DNA of 64,000 nucleotides from Brachionus rotundiformis (taxonomy: Eukaryota > Rotifera > Eurotatoria > Ploima > Brachionidae): assembly GCA_016802295.1 (NCBI GenBank), contig JAESIW010000115.1, positions 1,665,995 to 1,729,994 of the forward strand, given 5' to 3'. Every line of letters starts with the position of its first letter. Position 1 is the first letter of the stretch. The notes beneath the pieces were generated by a model. It did no database searches. It saw nothing but the letters and a program-made list of their open reading frames with translations, and was not told the origin of the DNA. A program made the position numbers and the translations under genes. Positions 49,719-59,334 of the stretch are shown piece after piece.

Positions 49719-49811
49719 TATTTAATTTATTAAATCTGGACCTAGCATTCCAGTTGAATAAAATTTTTTAAAAAATAATCTTATTTTTATTAAAAATTTA
49801 AAAAAAAAAAG

Positions 49812-50270
49812 ATGAAAGCTGTTATTCAACGAGTGGTCAAAGCTAGCGTGACCGTATCTGATGAGCTCATAAGTTCGATTCAGAACGGTATGTGTGTGCT
49901 AGTGGGAATAAGCCGTGAAGATACGGAAAAAGACATTGATTTTATTGTTAGGAAGTTGTTGGCCATTCGGCTATTTGAAAGTCCAGACTCGGACAAAAAA
50001 TGGACCAAAAATGTGGTTGAAAAAGACTTTGAAATTTTGTGCGTAAGTCAATTTACTTTGCAGTCTACGCTAAAAGGAACAAAACCTGATTTTCATCAAG
50101 CAATGGGTGCCGATCAATCAAAAGATTTTTATGAAAAATTTTTAGAAAAATTAAAAAAAGATTATAAGCAAGAAAAAGTAAAAGATGGACAATTTGGAGC
50201 AATGATGCAAGTGCACATTCAGAACGATGGACCAGTAACAATCATTTTGGACTCTAAGAAAGAACAATAA
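49812..50270 (+). CDS. DTD1: D-aminoacyl-tRNA deacylase
   Basis: DTD hydrolyses D-amino acids (and glycine mischarged on tRNA-Ala) from tRNA, keeping translation homochiral. The 152-residue protein covers the whole conserved fold. It starts MKAVIQRVVKASVTV, has the SQFTL motif with the catalytic-pocket threonine, and ends with the Gly-cisPro motif in NDGPVTIILDS. The ATG at 49812 is the family start and is preceded by an A-rich stretch. It is shorter than human DTD1 (209 residues) because it lacks the vertebrate C-terminal extension. It is intronless. CCDC115 is the immediate upstream neighbour. Confidence 0.95.
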   Translation: MKAVIQRVVKASVTVSDELISSIQNGMCVLVGISREDTEKDIDFIVRKLLAIRLFESPDSDKKWTKNVVEKDFEILCVSQFTLQSTLKGTKPDFHQAMGADQSKDFYEKFLEKLKKDYKQEKVKDGQFGAMMQVHIQNDGPVTIILDSKKEQ

Positions 50271-50336
50271 TTTATTTAATAACCATAAAAATAATAAATA
50301 ATTTTTTCAGATTTGATAATATGTTATTTTTTAAAT

Positions 50337-50560
50337 TTAACACTAGAAAGCCCGACCAAAAAATAACAAAAATTTAAAAACTAATTTTTAAAAAAACTAT
50401 CATAGAATAGCAACATTTTTTTTTTGATATTCAATAAAGTCTCCATAAATCTATAAAATAAAATACTGAATATTAAATTCTGTTTCTGCATTCAAAAGAT
50501 ATTGAGATTTGAAATTTAAAAAAATGGGTCTAAAAAACCCGCCGGGTCTTCTAGTGTTAA
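50337..50560. mobile_element. 224-bp TTAA MITE (piggyBac type)
   Basis: Ends TTAACACTAGAAAGCCCGAC and CGGGTCTTCTAGTGTTAA are an inverted pair including duplicated TTAA. The imperfect palindrome GGGTCTAAAAAACCC lies just inside the right end. The terminal sequence (AGAAAGCCCG) defines a different subtype from the AGAAGCACC copies. Confidence 0.8.
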
Positions 50561-50928
50561 TCAAACATTTAGATTATCACTGGTATTAAGTTAGCTACCA
50601 ACGCTTCTCTACAAATTTTCAGAAATGGAACAAACTCCAAAATAGATAATTAATTAAATCTCTGGGTTATTTTTTCTTTTATTTTTTTATTTGAAACCTC
50701 ATAGACATTAAATTACAAAAAAGTAAAGTTACGATTAAATAAAAAAATACAAAAATTAAATTTCATAATGTCATTAATAAAAAATTTAAATTGTCAAATA
50801 AAAAGTTAAAGTTTAAATTATTTAGCATCATTTGATCGATTTGAAATAGATAATATTTAATGGACTCAATTAGACTTTGATTCGAGCATAGGAACAAATC
50901 ATTAATTAGACCAATAATTAGATTTATT
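50561..50928. other. Spacer before the LTR element
   Basis: This is AT-rich DNA with nothing recognised. TATT at 50925-50928 is the left copy of the LTR element's target duplication. Confidence 0.4.
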
Positions 50929-51281
50929 TGTTAGTATACTTCCTTGGTTTTCAGAAAATCAATAATTAAATTATACTTATCGTGATGTTATTCACAGTTC
51001 TAATTTTAAATTAAATTAAAATCTATTGACCATTGCGTTTCAGTCTTTCTATTTCTAATTAATCTTTGTTCTTTATTTACTTATAAATAGATGTGTTTAC
51101 TTTTATTGAGAGGGCTTTTTCTCAAATATTCTCCACAAGTAAAACTAAAATAAAACTTTAAGTTAGGCCCAATATATTATTGTAATAGTTGTTTTGTAGT
51201 TGTCATTATTTATATTTTTAAAATAAATAAAAATTAACTAAAAAGAGTTTATCTTTATTTAACCCTTATAAAAGGATAACA
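50929..51281 (+). repeat. 5' LTR
   Basis: This 353-bp LTR has TGTTA...TAACA ends. A TATAAATA box at 51082-51089 and AATAAA signals downstream suggest the U3/R layout. It appears identical to the 3' LTR. Confidence 0.93.
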
Positions 51282-51285
51282 GATT

Positions 51286-51300
51286 TGGTAGCAGCGATAA
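51286..51300 (+). other. Primer binding site of the LTR element
   Basis: TGGTAGCAGCGATAA begins four bases after the 5' LTR. Its first nine bases would pair with the 3' end of an initiator-methionine-like tRNA; the rest diverges, so the primer tRNA is uncertain. Confidence 0.6.
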
Positions 51301-51319
51301 ATAAGATAAAAACTAAAAC

Positions 51320-53131
51320 ATGGCAAGACCGACTAGAATGATAGAACGTCTTCCAGAAAATCTTGATAAAGAAGGTTTAGAAACGGTTAAAAATTTAGCT
51401 AAAAGACTCGAGGAATATGTAATTCATCTAGAAGAAGAAAGAAAAAAGGATGCTCAAATATTAAACGATATAAAAAATGAATTAGCCATATGTGAGAATG
51501 CTTATAAAAAAGCAAAAAATGAAAAAACTGAACTTATGAAAATAAATGAAAAGTTAGATTCTGAAAAAAATCAACTAACATTAGATAGAGATTCAGTTAA
51601 AAATTCGTTAATTGAAAAGGAGAACGAACTAAAATTAGTCATTAAAAAATTAGAAAATATTTCTAAAGAACTAGAGAATGAAAAGGCTAAGTTAGAAAGT
51701 ATGCATATTGAAAATGAAAAAGCGAAACAAAACATAGACGAATCTAGTAAAAAAGAAATTAAAAAATTAAATGATAAAATTGAATTATTGACCAATAATG
51801 TGTCAGATTTAACTCAGGAAAAAGATTATTTACAAGGAGAATTGAAAAAGCTTACTGATATAAACATAAAGCTAGAAGACACTACAAACAACCTTAAAGA
51901 GGAAAATGAAAATTTAATATTCAGAGTCTCGGGAGTAAATACAAAAATAAAATCGTATGAGAAAGAAATTTGTCTTTTAAAATCTGATAAAGATGTAGAT
52001 ATAAACAAATTAGCCGAAGCGGAATTCGAACTTAATCAATTAAAAATTGAATATGATAAAGTAGTCAAAGAAAAATATTGTCTAAATGCTGATAAAATTC
52101 AGTTAGAACAAGCTAATAATGAGCTAATTATTGAAAAAAGTGATTTAACTAAAAAGTTAAGATTCGCAAATCGAACAAACGAATTAAATCAAGTGTCAAA
52201 AGACATTGATAAAACAAAGGTAGATCCAAATCTTGAATTTTCTTATTCAATTCCATTAAATACACCAAGTTGCTCTACAGCAAAGAGACTTAATGGTTTA
52301 GCCTTTGCTGATGAAAAAATAATTAAAGATGATAAGTCAATAATAAGAAGTATTCAGACCAAACTAAAAAATGAAATTTCGGAGTCTGAGGAAGAAAACG
52401 ATATACCTAAAGTTAAAGGACCTATTTCAAAAAATTTAACTGTTAAGCAACTTGAACCAGTATCAACTTGTGTTCCATATTTACCATACAATCCGTTTCC
52501 AAAAGCAAATAATAATGTTTCTCCATTTTACGGAAAAGAAAATGAAAGGATTGAAGACTGGTTATACATTGTTGAGCTAGTTCTAGAGGGTAATGGTGTA
52601 ATTCAAGATAGGCAAAAAATAATTTTTGCTAGCTCTTATTTAAGAGACTCAGCCTTGCACGAGTATCAAGCTTTTGCAAAAGATAAAGATAAAAATTGTA
52701 TAACTTGGATTGAATTCACAAGTATGCTAAAAGATAGGTACAAACGGAAGGATCACGAATTGTACATGAGAGATAAATTAAAAAACTTAAAACAAAATAA
52801 AGACATAAGCTCATACGTAAACGATTTTAGAATTATTTTGAATCAAATTTCAAATATTAGCGAGTATGATCAAATAACATACTTTATGCAAGGTTTAGTG
52901 GAACAAACTGAGAATTATGTTAGATTAAGAAATCCTGAGTCTTTACAAATGGCTATTGAGTATGCTGAAGATTTTGAAAGATATAAATCCAATCGTAATT
53001 CCAAGAACAGTGATGTTTTTATCATAAACAAAAAAACTTTTAGAAAAAATTCCGCACCACATTTTAGACATATGTATAGAAATAAGAATCAGAAAAATAT
53101 TAAGAATTATACCATACTGCAAATTTTGTAA
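51320..53131 (+). CDS. Retrotransposon gag with long N-terminal coiled coil
   Basis: This 603-residue ORF supplies the capsid precursor. Residues about 15-295 are a continuous E/K/L-rich coiled coil, much longer than in typical Ty3-type gag. A capsid-like retrotransposon gag domain follows at about residues 380-560, with WIEFTSMLKDRYKRKD, DISSYVNDFRIILNQI and ESLQMAIEYAEDFE. The C-terminal end is basic. No zinc knuckle lies in this frame: a CCHC motif is found just downstream in the pol frame. The gag stop is at 53129-53131. Overlap with the pol frame is about 104 bp. Confidence 0.88.
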   Translation: MARPTRMIERLPENLDKEGLETVKNLAKRLEEYVIHLEEERKKDAQILNDIKNELAICENAYKKAKNEKTELMKINEKLDSEKNQLTLDRDSVKNSLIEKENELKLVIKKLENISKELENEKAKLESMHIENEKAKQNIDESSKKEIKKLNDKIELLTNNVSDLTQEKDYLQGELKKLTDINIKLEDTTNNLKEENENLIFRVSGVNTKIKSYEKEICLLKSDKDVDINKLAEAEFELNQLKIEYDKVVKEKYCLNADKIQLEQANNELIIEKSDLTKKLRFANRTNELNQVSKDIDKTKVDPNLEFSYSIPLNTPSCSTAKRLNGLAFADEKIIKDDKSIIRSIQTKLKNEISESEEENDIPKVKGPISKNLTVKQLEPVSTCVPYLPYNPFPKANNNVSPFYGKENERIEDWLYIVELVLEGNGVIQDRQKIIFASSYLRDSALHEYQAFAKDKDKNCITWIEFTSMLKDRYKRKDHELYMRDKLKNLKQNKDISSYVNDFRIILNQISNISEYDQITYFMQGLVEQTENYVRLRNPESLQMAIEYAEDFERYKSNRNSKNSDVFIINKKTFRKNSAPHFRHMYRNKNQKNIKNYTILQIL

Positions 53132-56100
53132 CAAACAGGGCCATGAAACACAAAAATGTTTCAAAAATACAAAAAATTCCGTTCCTAAAAATCAGTCTAA
53201 ATCACAATTTTCGTATAGAAAAAATAATGCTAACTTTGATTCAAATAGTAAATTTAAAAATGTTTTAAGTCTAAATGACTTAGCTAAAGGTAATGATTTA
53301 CTAAAGCACTTTACTTACATAAATGACCACAAAATCGAGACAGTTTTCGATACTGGAGCTACAATTTCATTAATGAGCTTAACTGTGGCTGAAAAATTAA
53401 AACTAGAAATAAATTCATCCAATCAAAAAATTAATACTGCTGATGGTAATACTCATAGTGTCATTGGTGAGACTGACTTATTAAGAATAGAGATTGAAGA
53501 AACTGTTGCTCATATTAGTTTCGTAATAACTAATATTATGCATGTCGAAATACTCTTAGGGTTAGATTGGTTTGAACAAACCAAAGCTATAATCGATCCA
53601 GCTAGACGGATGTTATGCATTCCTGGTAAAAAAATTAATCTAGATTCCAAATTAGAATCAGATGATAATATTGACATTTATCCGTCAATATATAACATCG
53701 AAGATGATTTTATTATTGATGATGTAGCAGATTTAGATTTTGAAAGTAAACTACCAACTACAGGTAACAAAAAATTAGATAAATTAATTATATCAAATAA
53801 CAAAGTTTTTTCCTTAAATTTAAATGATCTTGGGTGTTGTAAGACAGTAAATTTTGAGATTGAGACTACAAGTGAAAATCCAATTATGTCTCAACCATTT
53901 AGACAACCCCTTTTCTTGATCGATGAAATGAAAAAAGAGGTTAATAAGATGTTAAAGGCTGGTATAATTAGTCCTGGTAAAACTGGAACTTGGGCAAGTC
54001 CAGCATTTCTATTAAAACAAAAGTCAGGATATCGGTTTATTGTAGACTACAGAAAGGTTAATGCTATTACGAAACCATATTTTCACCCTTTACCAAGAGT
54101 AGATGATATTTTGGACAAGCTGTCCAAGGGCATAATTTTTTCACATTTGGATTTAAGAAAAGGTTATTTCCAGATTCCAGTCTCTAAAAATTCTAAACAT
54201 AAAACAGGCTTTACTGTTCCTTTTGGAATATATGAATTCAATAGAGTTCCGTTTGGCTTAACTAATGCTCCTGCGTTTTTTAGCGCAATTATGCAATCAA
54301 TTTTAGGCGGCTTAGAATTTGTACAAGTTTATATAGATGACATTATTATATTTTCTGAAGATGAGGAAGAACATCTTGAACATATTCAAATAACTCTAGA
54401 TAAATTAAGTGAAAATGATTTAAAAATTAACGCTGAGAAATGTGTTTGGATGCAAACATCAATTAAAATTCTTGGCCATGTAATTGACAAAACAGGAATT
54501 AAAATGGATCCTGAAAAAATTAATGTTATTAAAGATATGAATCCACCCAAAACTGTAAAACAGTTACAGTGTTTTTTAGGTATGACTAACTACTATAGAA
54601 TATTTGTGCCAAATTATGCCCGTATAGCAGCTCCTCTTCACGCACTCTGTTCACCAAGTTGTAAATGGTATTGGTCAGATATTTGTCAAAATTCTTTTGA
54701 CAAGCTTAAGGAAAAATTGGTAGAATATCCAATTTTGCGAAAAGTTGACTTTAACAAAAAATTTATTTTGTATACTGATGCTTCAACTACGGCAATCGGT
54801 ACGATTTTAGCACAAATAGATAATAATGGAAATGAATACGTTTGTTTTTATGCATCAAGACTTTTAAAACCCAATGAGAAAAATTATTCAGTTACTGAAC
54901 TTGAATGCTTATCAGTAATTTTTGGTTGTAATGAATTTAGTAACTATTTATTTAATCAACAATTTTTAATAGTTGTTGACCATTATGCGCTTAAATGGCT
55001 TTTAACTTTAAAAAGTGCAAATGCTCGTTTGACTAGATGGGCTATCCTCTTACAGACTTTCAACTTTGAAATTGTCCATAGAAAGGGTAAAACACATACA
55101 AATGTAGATTTACTAAGTAGACCTGTTCTATCCTGTAACATTATTTCCACAATAACTGAGGAAGATGAGGATATATCAACTAAACATTTAGACCCTTATC
55201 AAGACCCTTATCTAATGCATTTTCTAAAATATAACAGACATGCAGATGGCTGTTCTAAAAAACAAATTAAAAGAATTAATAAACTAATAAAACTATTTTC
55301 CCTAAAAGGAGATCAATTAATGTTTCGCAAAAGTTCAACTGATAAATTTTTTAGCCTCGTTGTTCCAAAAATTGAAGAAAGAATGGGGTTAATAGAAGAA
55401 ATTCACAATCTAGGTCACTTTAAAAGTGAAACTGTTTATAAAAACTTAAGTTCTAAATACTACTGGCGAACGATGCGGAAGGAAATTGAAAATTTCGTAA
55501 ATAGATGTAATGTTTGTTTAAGGTTTGATAAAAAAGGCAAAGTAGAACATCCAGCTTTAGTATTGCCAATTGTTAGCATTTTTGATCGAGTCAGTTTTGA
55601 CTTGGTTCTCGGTTTTCCGAATAATCCAAGAGGCTTTATAGGCTTGTTAATTATAACCTGTCATTGCTCCAAATTTCCATTTGTTTATTTGATCAAGTCA
55701 AAAACTATGGAAGAGATTTTCAATAAAGTCCTAGAATGGGTGTGCATTTTTGGTGCACCTAAAGAATGGCTTTCAGACCGAGGTAAAGAGTTCGTTAATG
55801 AACTGTTAGAAAGGTTATGTAATGTATTTAAAATAAATAGAAGATTTACTTCTGCTTATAATCCCAGATCTAATGGCATGACAGAGCGTTTTAATCAAAC
55901 TTTAATATCTGCTTTAAGAAAACAAGCTTCAGAAGATCCAGAAAATTGGGATCGTTATTTGCCACTAGTAGTAATGGCTTATAGAAATAGGATACATTCT
56001 TCTACTAATTTTACACCATACGAATTGTTGTTTGGTCGTCAAATGAATGGCTTTGATAAAATTGAAATAAATTTAAATGAAGATGAGGAACTATCATTGT

Positions 56101-58373
56101 TAAGAAGACAAGCTGAAATAAAAAAACTTTTAGAAGAAACTATTCCAAAAGCTCAAGAAAATTTGAAAAAATCTCAAAATAGACAGATTGTTATACAAAA
56201 TAAACAGAAACGAACTACTTTTGACGTTTTAAATAAGGATGATGAAGTTTATATAAAAAGTGAAAAGATTCAAAACAAATTTGAACCTTTATTTCAAGGG
56301 CCTTTTTACGTTAAGGAACTAACTGAAAATAATAATTATAAATTAATTGATCAAAAAGGTGAGCAACTTAAGGACAGTTATCCAAGATGGCGATTAAAAC
56401 TTGTCAAACCTGAAGTCAAAGTTATTGAAAATAACAAAAACCATGATAATTTTCATGAAATAGAAAAAATTTTAGACCACAAAAAGGTTGGTCGAGGATT
56501 TAAATATTTAATTAAATGGAAAAACATGCCAGTTTCAGAAAATAGCTGGATTAAAACTTCTGATTTTTATGATAAAAGCGTTATACACGATTATCATGAA
56601 AAATTAAAAAATAAACCTTCTACTAAAAAGAAAAAGAAAAGCAATCTAAATGTAAATTATTTGTTGTGTTTAATGTTTTTCTTCTTTTCTATATTTTCAA
56701 CGAATGGTCAAACATTTAAAGAAAAATTAACCTATTGTCAACATATCGATAATAATAGGCTAATAAATTTAAACAACAATTGTAAACTGAATCGTATGTT
56801 GAACAAGGTCGATAAAATCAACGAAAACCTAGTCATTTGGATTCTTTCAAAACAAGACTATGTAATAAACGATTTTGGATACCAATGTTATAAAACAAAG
56901 AATATACGTCAAATGAACACAAGCTTTTTCTTCGAAAAAACTGACATTCTCAAACGTGAAATTGTCCAACTAAGTCGTATTGAGTGTTTAGCAATGATTG
57001 AAACAAAACTTTGTGATAACAAAAAGATGAATTGCAATGATAACAGTTGTGTTTATAGTGAAACTCCTGAAGGGGATTTTGCTTGGAATAAAGATTTAGC
57101 TTTCATAAACTTTGAATGCAAGTTTCACAAAATACATATTGTTGGTGACAAGCTAAATGCATCAATTTTTAGCACTGGTATTTCACCGTGTAAACCTACA
57201 GATTTGTATTGTAAAATGTATGACTCGATTGTAGTTTGGAATGAATTTAGTGTTAAAAAATGTCCTTTTAAACGCATTTATTATGGACAAACATTCATGA
57301 GAAAAGGTAATTTAGTGTTTTCTCGGATTGAGCAATATCTATTTCAAATCACAACGAATTTTAAATTCAACGAATTAATAATTTTTTCAACAACGGACGG
57401 CTTGTATTTAGTATTCGAACCTAATCATTCAACTAAAGAATGGGTTAATTTGTCAAATATACCAATGAGTACAAGTGATCAATCATTATTGAGTCAACGT
57501 GATATTAGTGATTTAATGTTAGCGGAAGCAGATTATAGTAAATATTCAGTAGAAGAAGATATTTACAACGAACACGAGCGTAACATATTAAAATTATGTG
57601 CGATATTTACAAATCAACTAAATATTTTGGCTTCATTTGATGATATGTTTCACTCAGTATCAGACCTAAATGGTAATGAGCTAATTGTTTACTCAAAAAA
57701 TAATGTTTTGTTCATACCTAAGTGTTATGAAATAAAAGAGATTAATCTAAGATCGTCCAATTCATGTTATATCGACGTACCAGTTTATGCTACAATTAAA
57801 AATTCTACATTGCCACTGTTTCTAACAAAGAATAGATTTTTAAAAAGTTCTTCAAAAGAAGTTCATTGTTCATTAATCAATGATAGAATTATTTTACCAT
57901 CAAATAAAATTGCGATAGTTAGAGTCGGTAACATAATCAACCATTTTAATCTTTCAAACGTGATCGTACAAGAAATAAATTTAGACCACTACAATTTATC
58001 TAAATTCAATTTTATACATCACAAAGAAATTATAAATGGAATAAATTCTTCAAAATCTATAAGAGACTTTAATAATGTGGATGATTTAGATGGTAATTTT
58101 TATGTTTTGCCAAATGATGAGATAGATTCTACCAAGGATATGTTGACCAAGGTACTCAATTCAAAAACTGATTTAATTTTAGATTTATTAAAATTTAAAA
58201 AGCTGTTAAATGGTGTAATTTTTATTATTGTATTTTTACTTGCAATATTTTTAATAATTATATTATTTATGTGTTTAAAAGTTTATAAATTGTGTCGTAA
58301 AAAAAGATGCAACACACCAGAAATTTTACCATTAGAAGAGTTGGCAAATTTATTTGTACCAAGATTGTCATAG
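53028..58373 (+). CDS. Retrotransposon pol with chromodomain and fused envelope-like region
   Basis: This frame is +1 to gag and open from 53028. In order it has a CCHC knuckle (CKFCNKQGHETQKC, 53118), aspartic protease (FDTGATISLM, near 53346) and RT (FIVDYRKVN; YIDD near 54334). RNase H (YTDAS, near 54772) and an HHCC integrase finger (near 55410-55520) follow. The integrase core (FDLVLG, SDRGKEF, TERFNQT) leads to a GPF module near 56305. A chromodomain is at about 56446-56610 (EIEKILDHKK, FKYLIKWKNMP). With no stop it then enters a hydrophobic signal-like segment (56650-56712) and a cysteine-bearing ectodomain of over 450 residues with N-glycosylation sequons. A C-terminal membrane helix (about 58200-58290) and a short basic tail follow. 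The last part looks like an envelope glycoprotein; its family is not recognised. Expression needs a +1 shift or another mechanism. Confidence 0.92.
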   Translation, partial: TKKLLEKIPHHILDICIEIRIRKILRIIPYCKFCNKQGHETQKCFKNTKNSVPKNQSKSQFSYRKNNANFDSNSKFKNVLSLNDLAKGNDLLKHFTYINDHKIETVFDTGATISLMSLTVAEKLKLEINSSNQKINTADGNTHSVIGETDLLRIEIEETVAHISFVITNIMHVEILLGLDWFEQTKAIIDPARRMLCIPGKKINLDSKLESDDNIDIYPSIYNIEDDFIIDDVADLDFESKLPTTGNKKLDKLIISNNKVFSLNLNDLGCCKTVNFEIETTSENPIMSQPFRQPLFLIDEMKKEVNKMLKAGIISPGKTGTWASPAFLLKQKSGYRFIVDYRKVNAITKPYFHPLPRVDDILDKLSKGIIFSHLDLRKGYFQIPVSKNSKHKTGFTVPFGIYEFNRVPFGLTNAPAFFSAIMQSILGGLEFVQVYIDDIIIFSEDEEEHLEHIQITLDKLSENDLKINAEKCVWMQTSIKILGHVIDKTGIKMDPEKINVIKDMNPPKTVKQLQCFLGMTNYYRIFVPNYARIAAPLHALCSPSCKWYWSDICQNSFDKLKEKLVEYPILRKVDFNKKFILYTDASTTAIGTILAQIDNNGNEYVCFYASRLLKPNEKNYSVTELECLSVIFGCNEFSNYLFNQQFLIVVDHYALKWLLTLKSANARLTRWAILLQTFNFEIVHRKGKTHTNVDLLSRPVLSCNIISTITEEDEDISTKHLDPYQDPYLMHFLKYNRHADGCSKKQIKRINKLIKLFSLKGDQLMFRKSSTDKFFSLVVPKIEERMGLIEEIHNLGHFKSETVYKNLSSKYYWRTMRKEIENFVNRCNVCLRFDKKGKVEHPALVLPIVSIFDRVSFDLVLGFPNNPRGFIGLLIITCHCSKFPFVYLIKSKTMEEIFNKVLEWVCIFGAPKEWLSDRGKEFVNELLERLCNVFKINRRFTSAYNPRSNGMTERFNQTLISALRKQASEDPENWDRYLPLVVMAYRNRIHSSTNFTPYELLFGRQMNGFDKIEINLNEDEELSLLRRQAEIKKLLEETIPKAQENLKKSQNRQIVIQNKQKRTTFDVLNKDDEVYIKSEKIQNKFEPLFQGPFYVKELTENNNYKLIDQKGEQLKDSYPRWRLKLVKPEVKVIENNKNHDNFHEIEKILDHKKVGRGFKYLIKWKNMPVSENSWIKTSDFYDKSVIHDYHEKLKNKPSTKKKKKSNLNVNYLLCLMFFFFSIFSTNGQTFKEKLTYCQHIDNNRLINLNNNCKLNRMLNKVDKINENLVIWILSKQDYVINDFGYQCYKTKNIRQMNTSFFFEKTDILKREIVQLSRIECLAMIETKLCDNKKMNCNDNSCVYSETPEGDFAWNKDLAFINFECKFHKIHIVGDKLNASIFSTGISPCKPTDLYCKMYDSIVVWNEFSVKKCPFKRIYYGQTFMRKGNLVFSRIEQYLFQITTNFKFNELIIFSTTDGLYLVFEPNHSTKEWVNLSNIPMSTSDQSLLSQRDISDLMLAEADYSKYSVEEDIYNEHERNILKLCAIFTNQLNILASFDDMFHSVSDLNGNELIVYSKNNVLFIPKCYEIKEINLRSSNSCYIDVPVYATIKNSTLPLFLTKNRFLKSSSKEVHCSLINDRIILPSNKIAIVRVGNIINHFNLSNVIVQEINLDHYNLSKFNFIHHKEIINGINSSKSIRDFNNVDDLDGNFYVLPNDEIDSTKDMLTKVLNSKTDLILDLLKFKKLLNGVIFIIVFLLAIFLIIILFMCLKVYKLCRKKRCNTPEILPLEELANLFVPRLS

Positions 58374-58387
58374 GGACTATGACATTT

Positions 58388-58403
58388 TAATAGGGGGAGA
58401 TAC
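58388..58403 (+). other. Polypurine tract of the LTR element
   Basis: The purine run TAGGGGGAGAT ends a few bases before the 3' LTR start at 58404. It is the expected plus-strand primer site for reverse transcription. Confidence 0.8.
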
Positions 58404-58756
58404 TGTTAGTATACTTCCTTGGTTTTCAGAAAATCAATAATTAAATTATACTTATCGTGATGTTATTCACAGTTCTAATTTTAAATTAAATTAAAATCTA
58501 TTGACCATTGCGTTTCAGTCTTTCTATTTCTAATTAATCTTTGTTCTTTATTTACTTATAAATAGATGTGTTTACTTTTATTGAGAGGGCTTTTTCTCAA
58601 ATATTCTCCACAAGTAAAACTAAAATAAAACTTTAAGTTAGGCCCAATATATTATTGTAATAGTTGTTTTGTAGTTGTCATTATTTATATTTTTAAAATA
58701 AATAAAAATTAACTAAAAAGAGTTTATCTTTATTTAACCCTTATAAAAGGATAACA
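58404..58756 (+). repeat. 3' LTR
   Basis: This 353-bp LTR matches the 5' LTR in length and, by eye, in every base. It is followed by TATT, the right copy of the target duplication. Confidence 0.93.
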
Positions 58757-58842
58757 TATTTCATACTCGAGGGCATCAATACTCAATTTGAGCTATTATT
58801 CAAAATTTATATCAAAATAGGAATATTGTGTCACCACACAAC

Positions 58843-59334
58843 GATGAGCATACAACCTGAAAAACACACATCTAAAGTGTGCTGTTAAGTTAAAAGAAAA
58901 AAATCTTAAATTTTTTTTTGCTTGAATAACACACACAAATTAAATCTATCATTTTAGATAATATTCACAAGAACAAGATTGGCTATTCATGTTTAAAAAT
59001 TATTTTTCATAATAATTAAAAAATTAAGCCTTAACTCTATTAAATTCATTTATTTTTAGAATATATTTTTTTGCTAGTTTTGACATAGCTGTAGTAACAG
59101 TTGGTACTAAGCTAAATTCGTCAAGATTAATTGAATAGTATTTGGTCAGACCTGTAAATAATCTAAAAACTTTAAAATATTAAGCTTTCTTTTATTTGTA
59201 AATTCGTGTCTCATTGACTGATTAGACCTAATAGGGCAATTGGTACAAGCATAGCCAGGGGTCGAGCAAAAATTAAATTTTTTTTAACTTGGCAACACAC
59301 ATTAGATGTGTGTTTTTCAAGTTGTGTGCTCATC
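58843..59334. mobile_element. About 490-bp inverted-repeat element
   Basis: The left arm contains GATGAGCATACAACCTGAAA and ACACACATCTAA, then GTTAAGTTAAAA. The right arm (59280-59334) is its inverse with about 85-90 percent agreement over some 55 bp. Further weaker pairing (CACCACACA type) lies outside, so the true ends may be a little wider. The interior is non-coding. The family is unknown. Confidence 0.65.

Larger units (their letters stand above)
50929..58756 (+). mobile_element. Complete Ty3-type LTR retrotransposon with envelope-like region
   Basis: It has 353-bp LTRs at 50929-51281 and 58404-58756, starting TGTTA and ending TAACA. A 4-bp duplication (TATT at 50925-50928 and 58757-58760) flanks it. 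I found no difference between the LTRs by eye, so insertion looks recent. Internally it has a primer binding site, a gag ORF, a pol ORF in the +1 frame extending into an envelope-like part, and a polypurine tract. All coding regions are open. The order protease, RT, RNase H, integrase with GPF module, chromodomain places it in Ty3-type elements; the added envelope-like part makes it retrovirus-like in layout. It lies between DTD and the H2A-like gene and interrupts neither. Confidence 0.95.
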
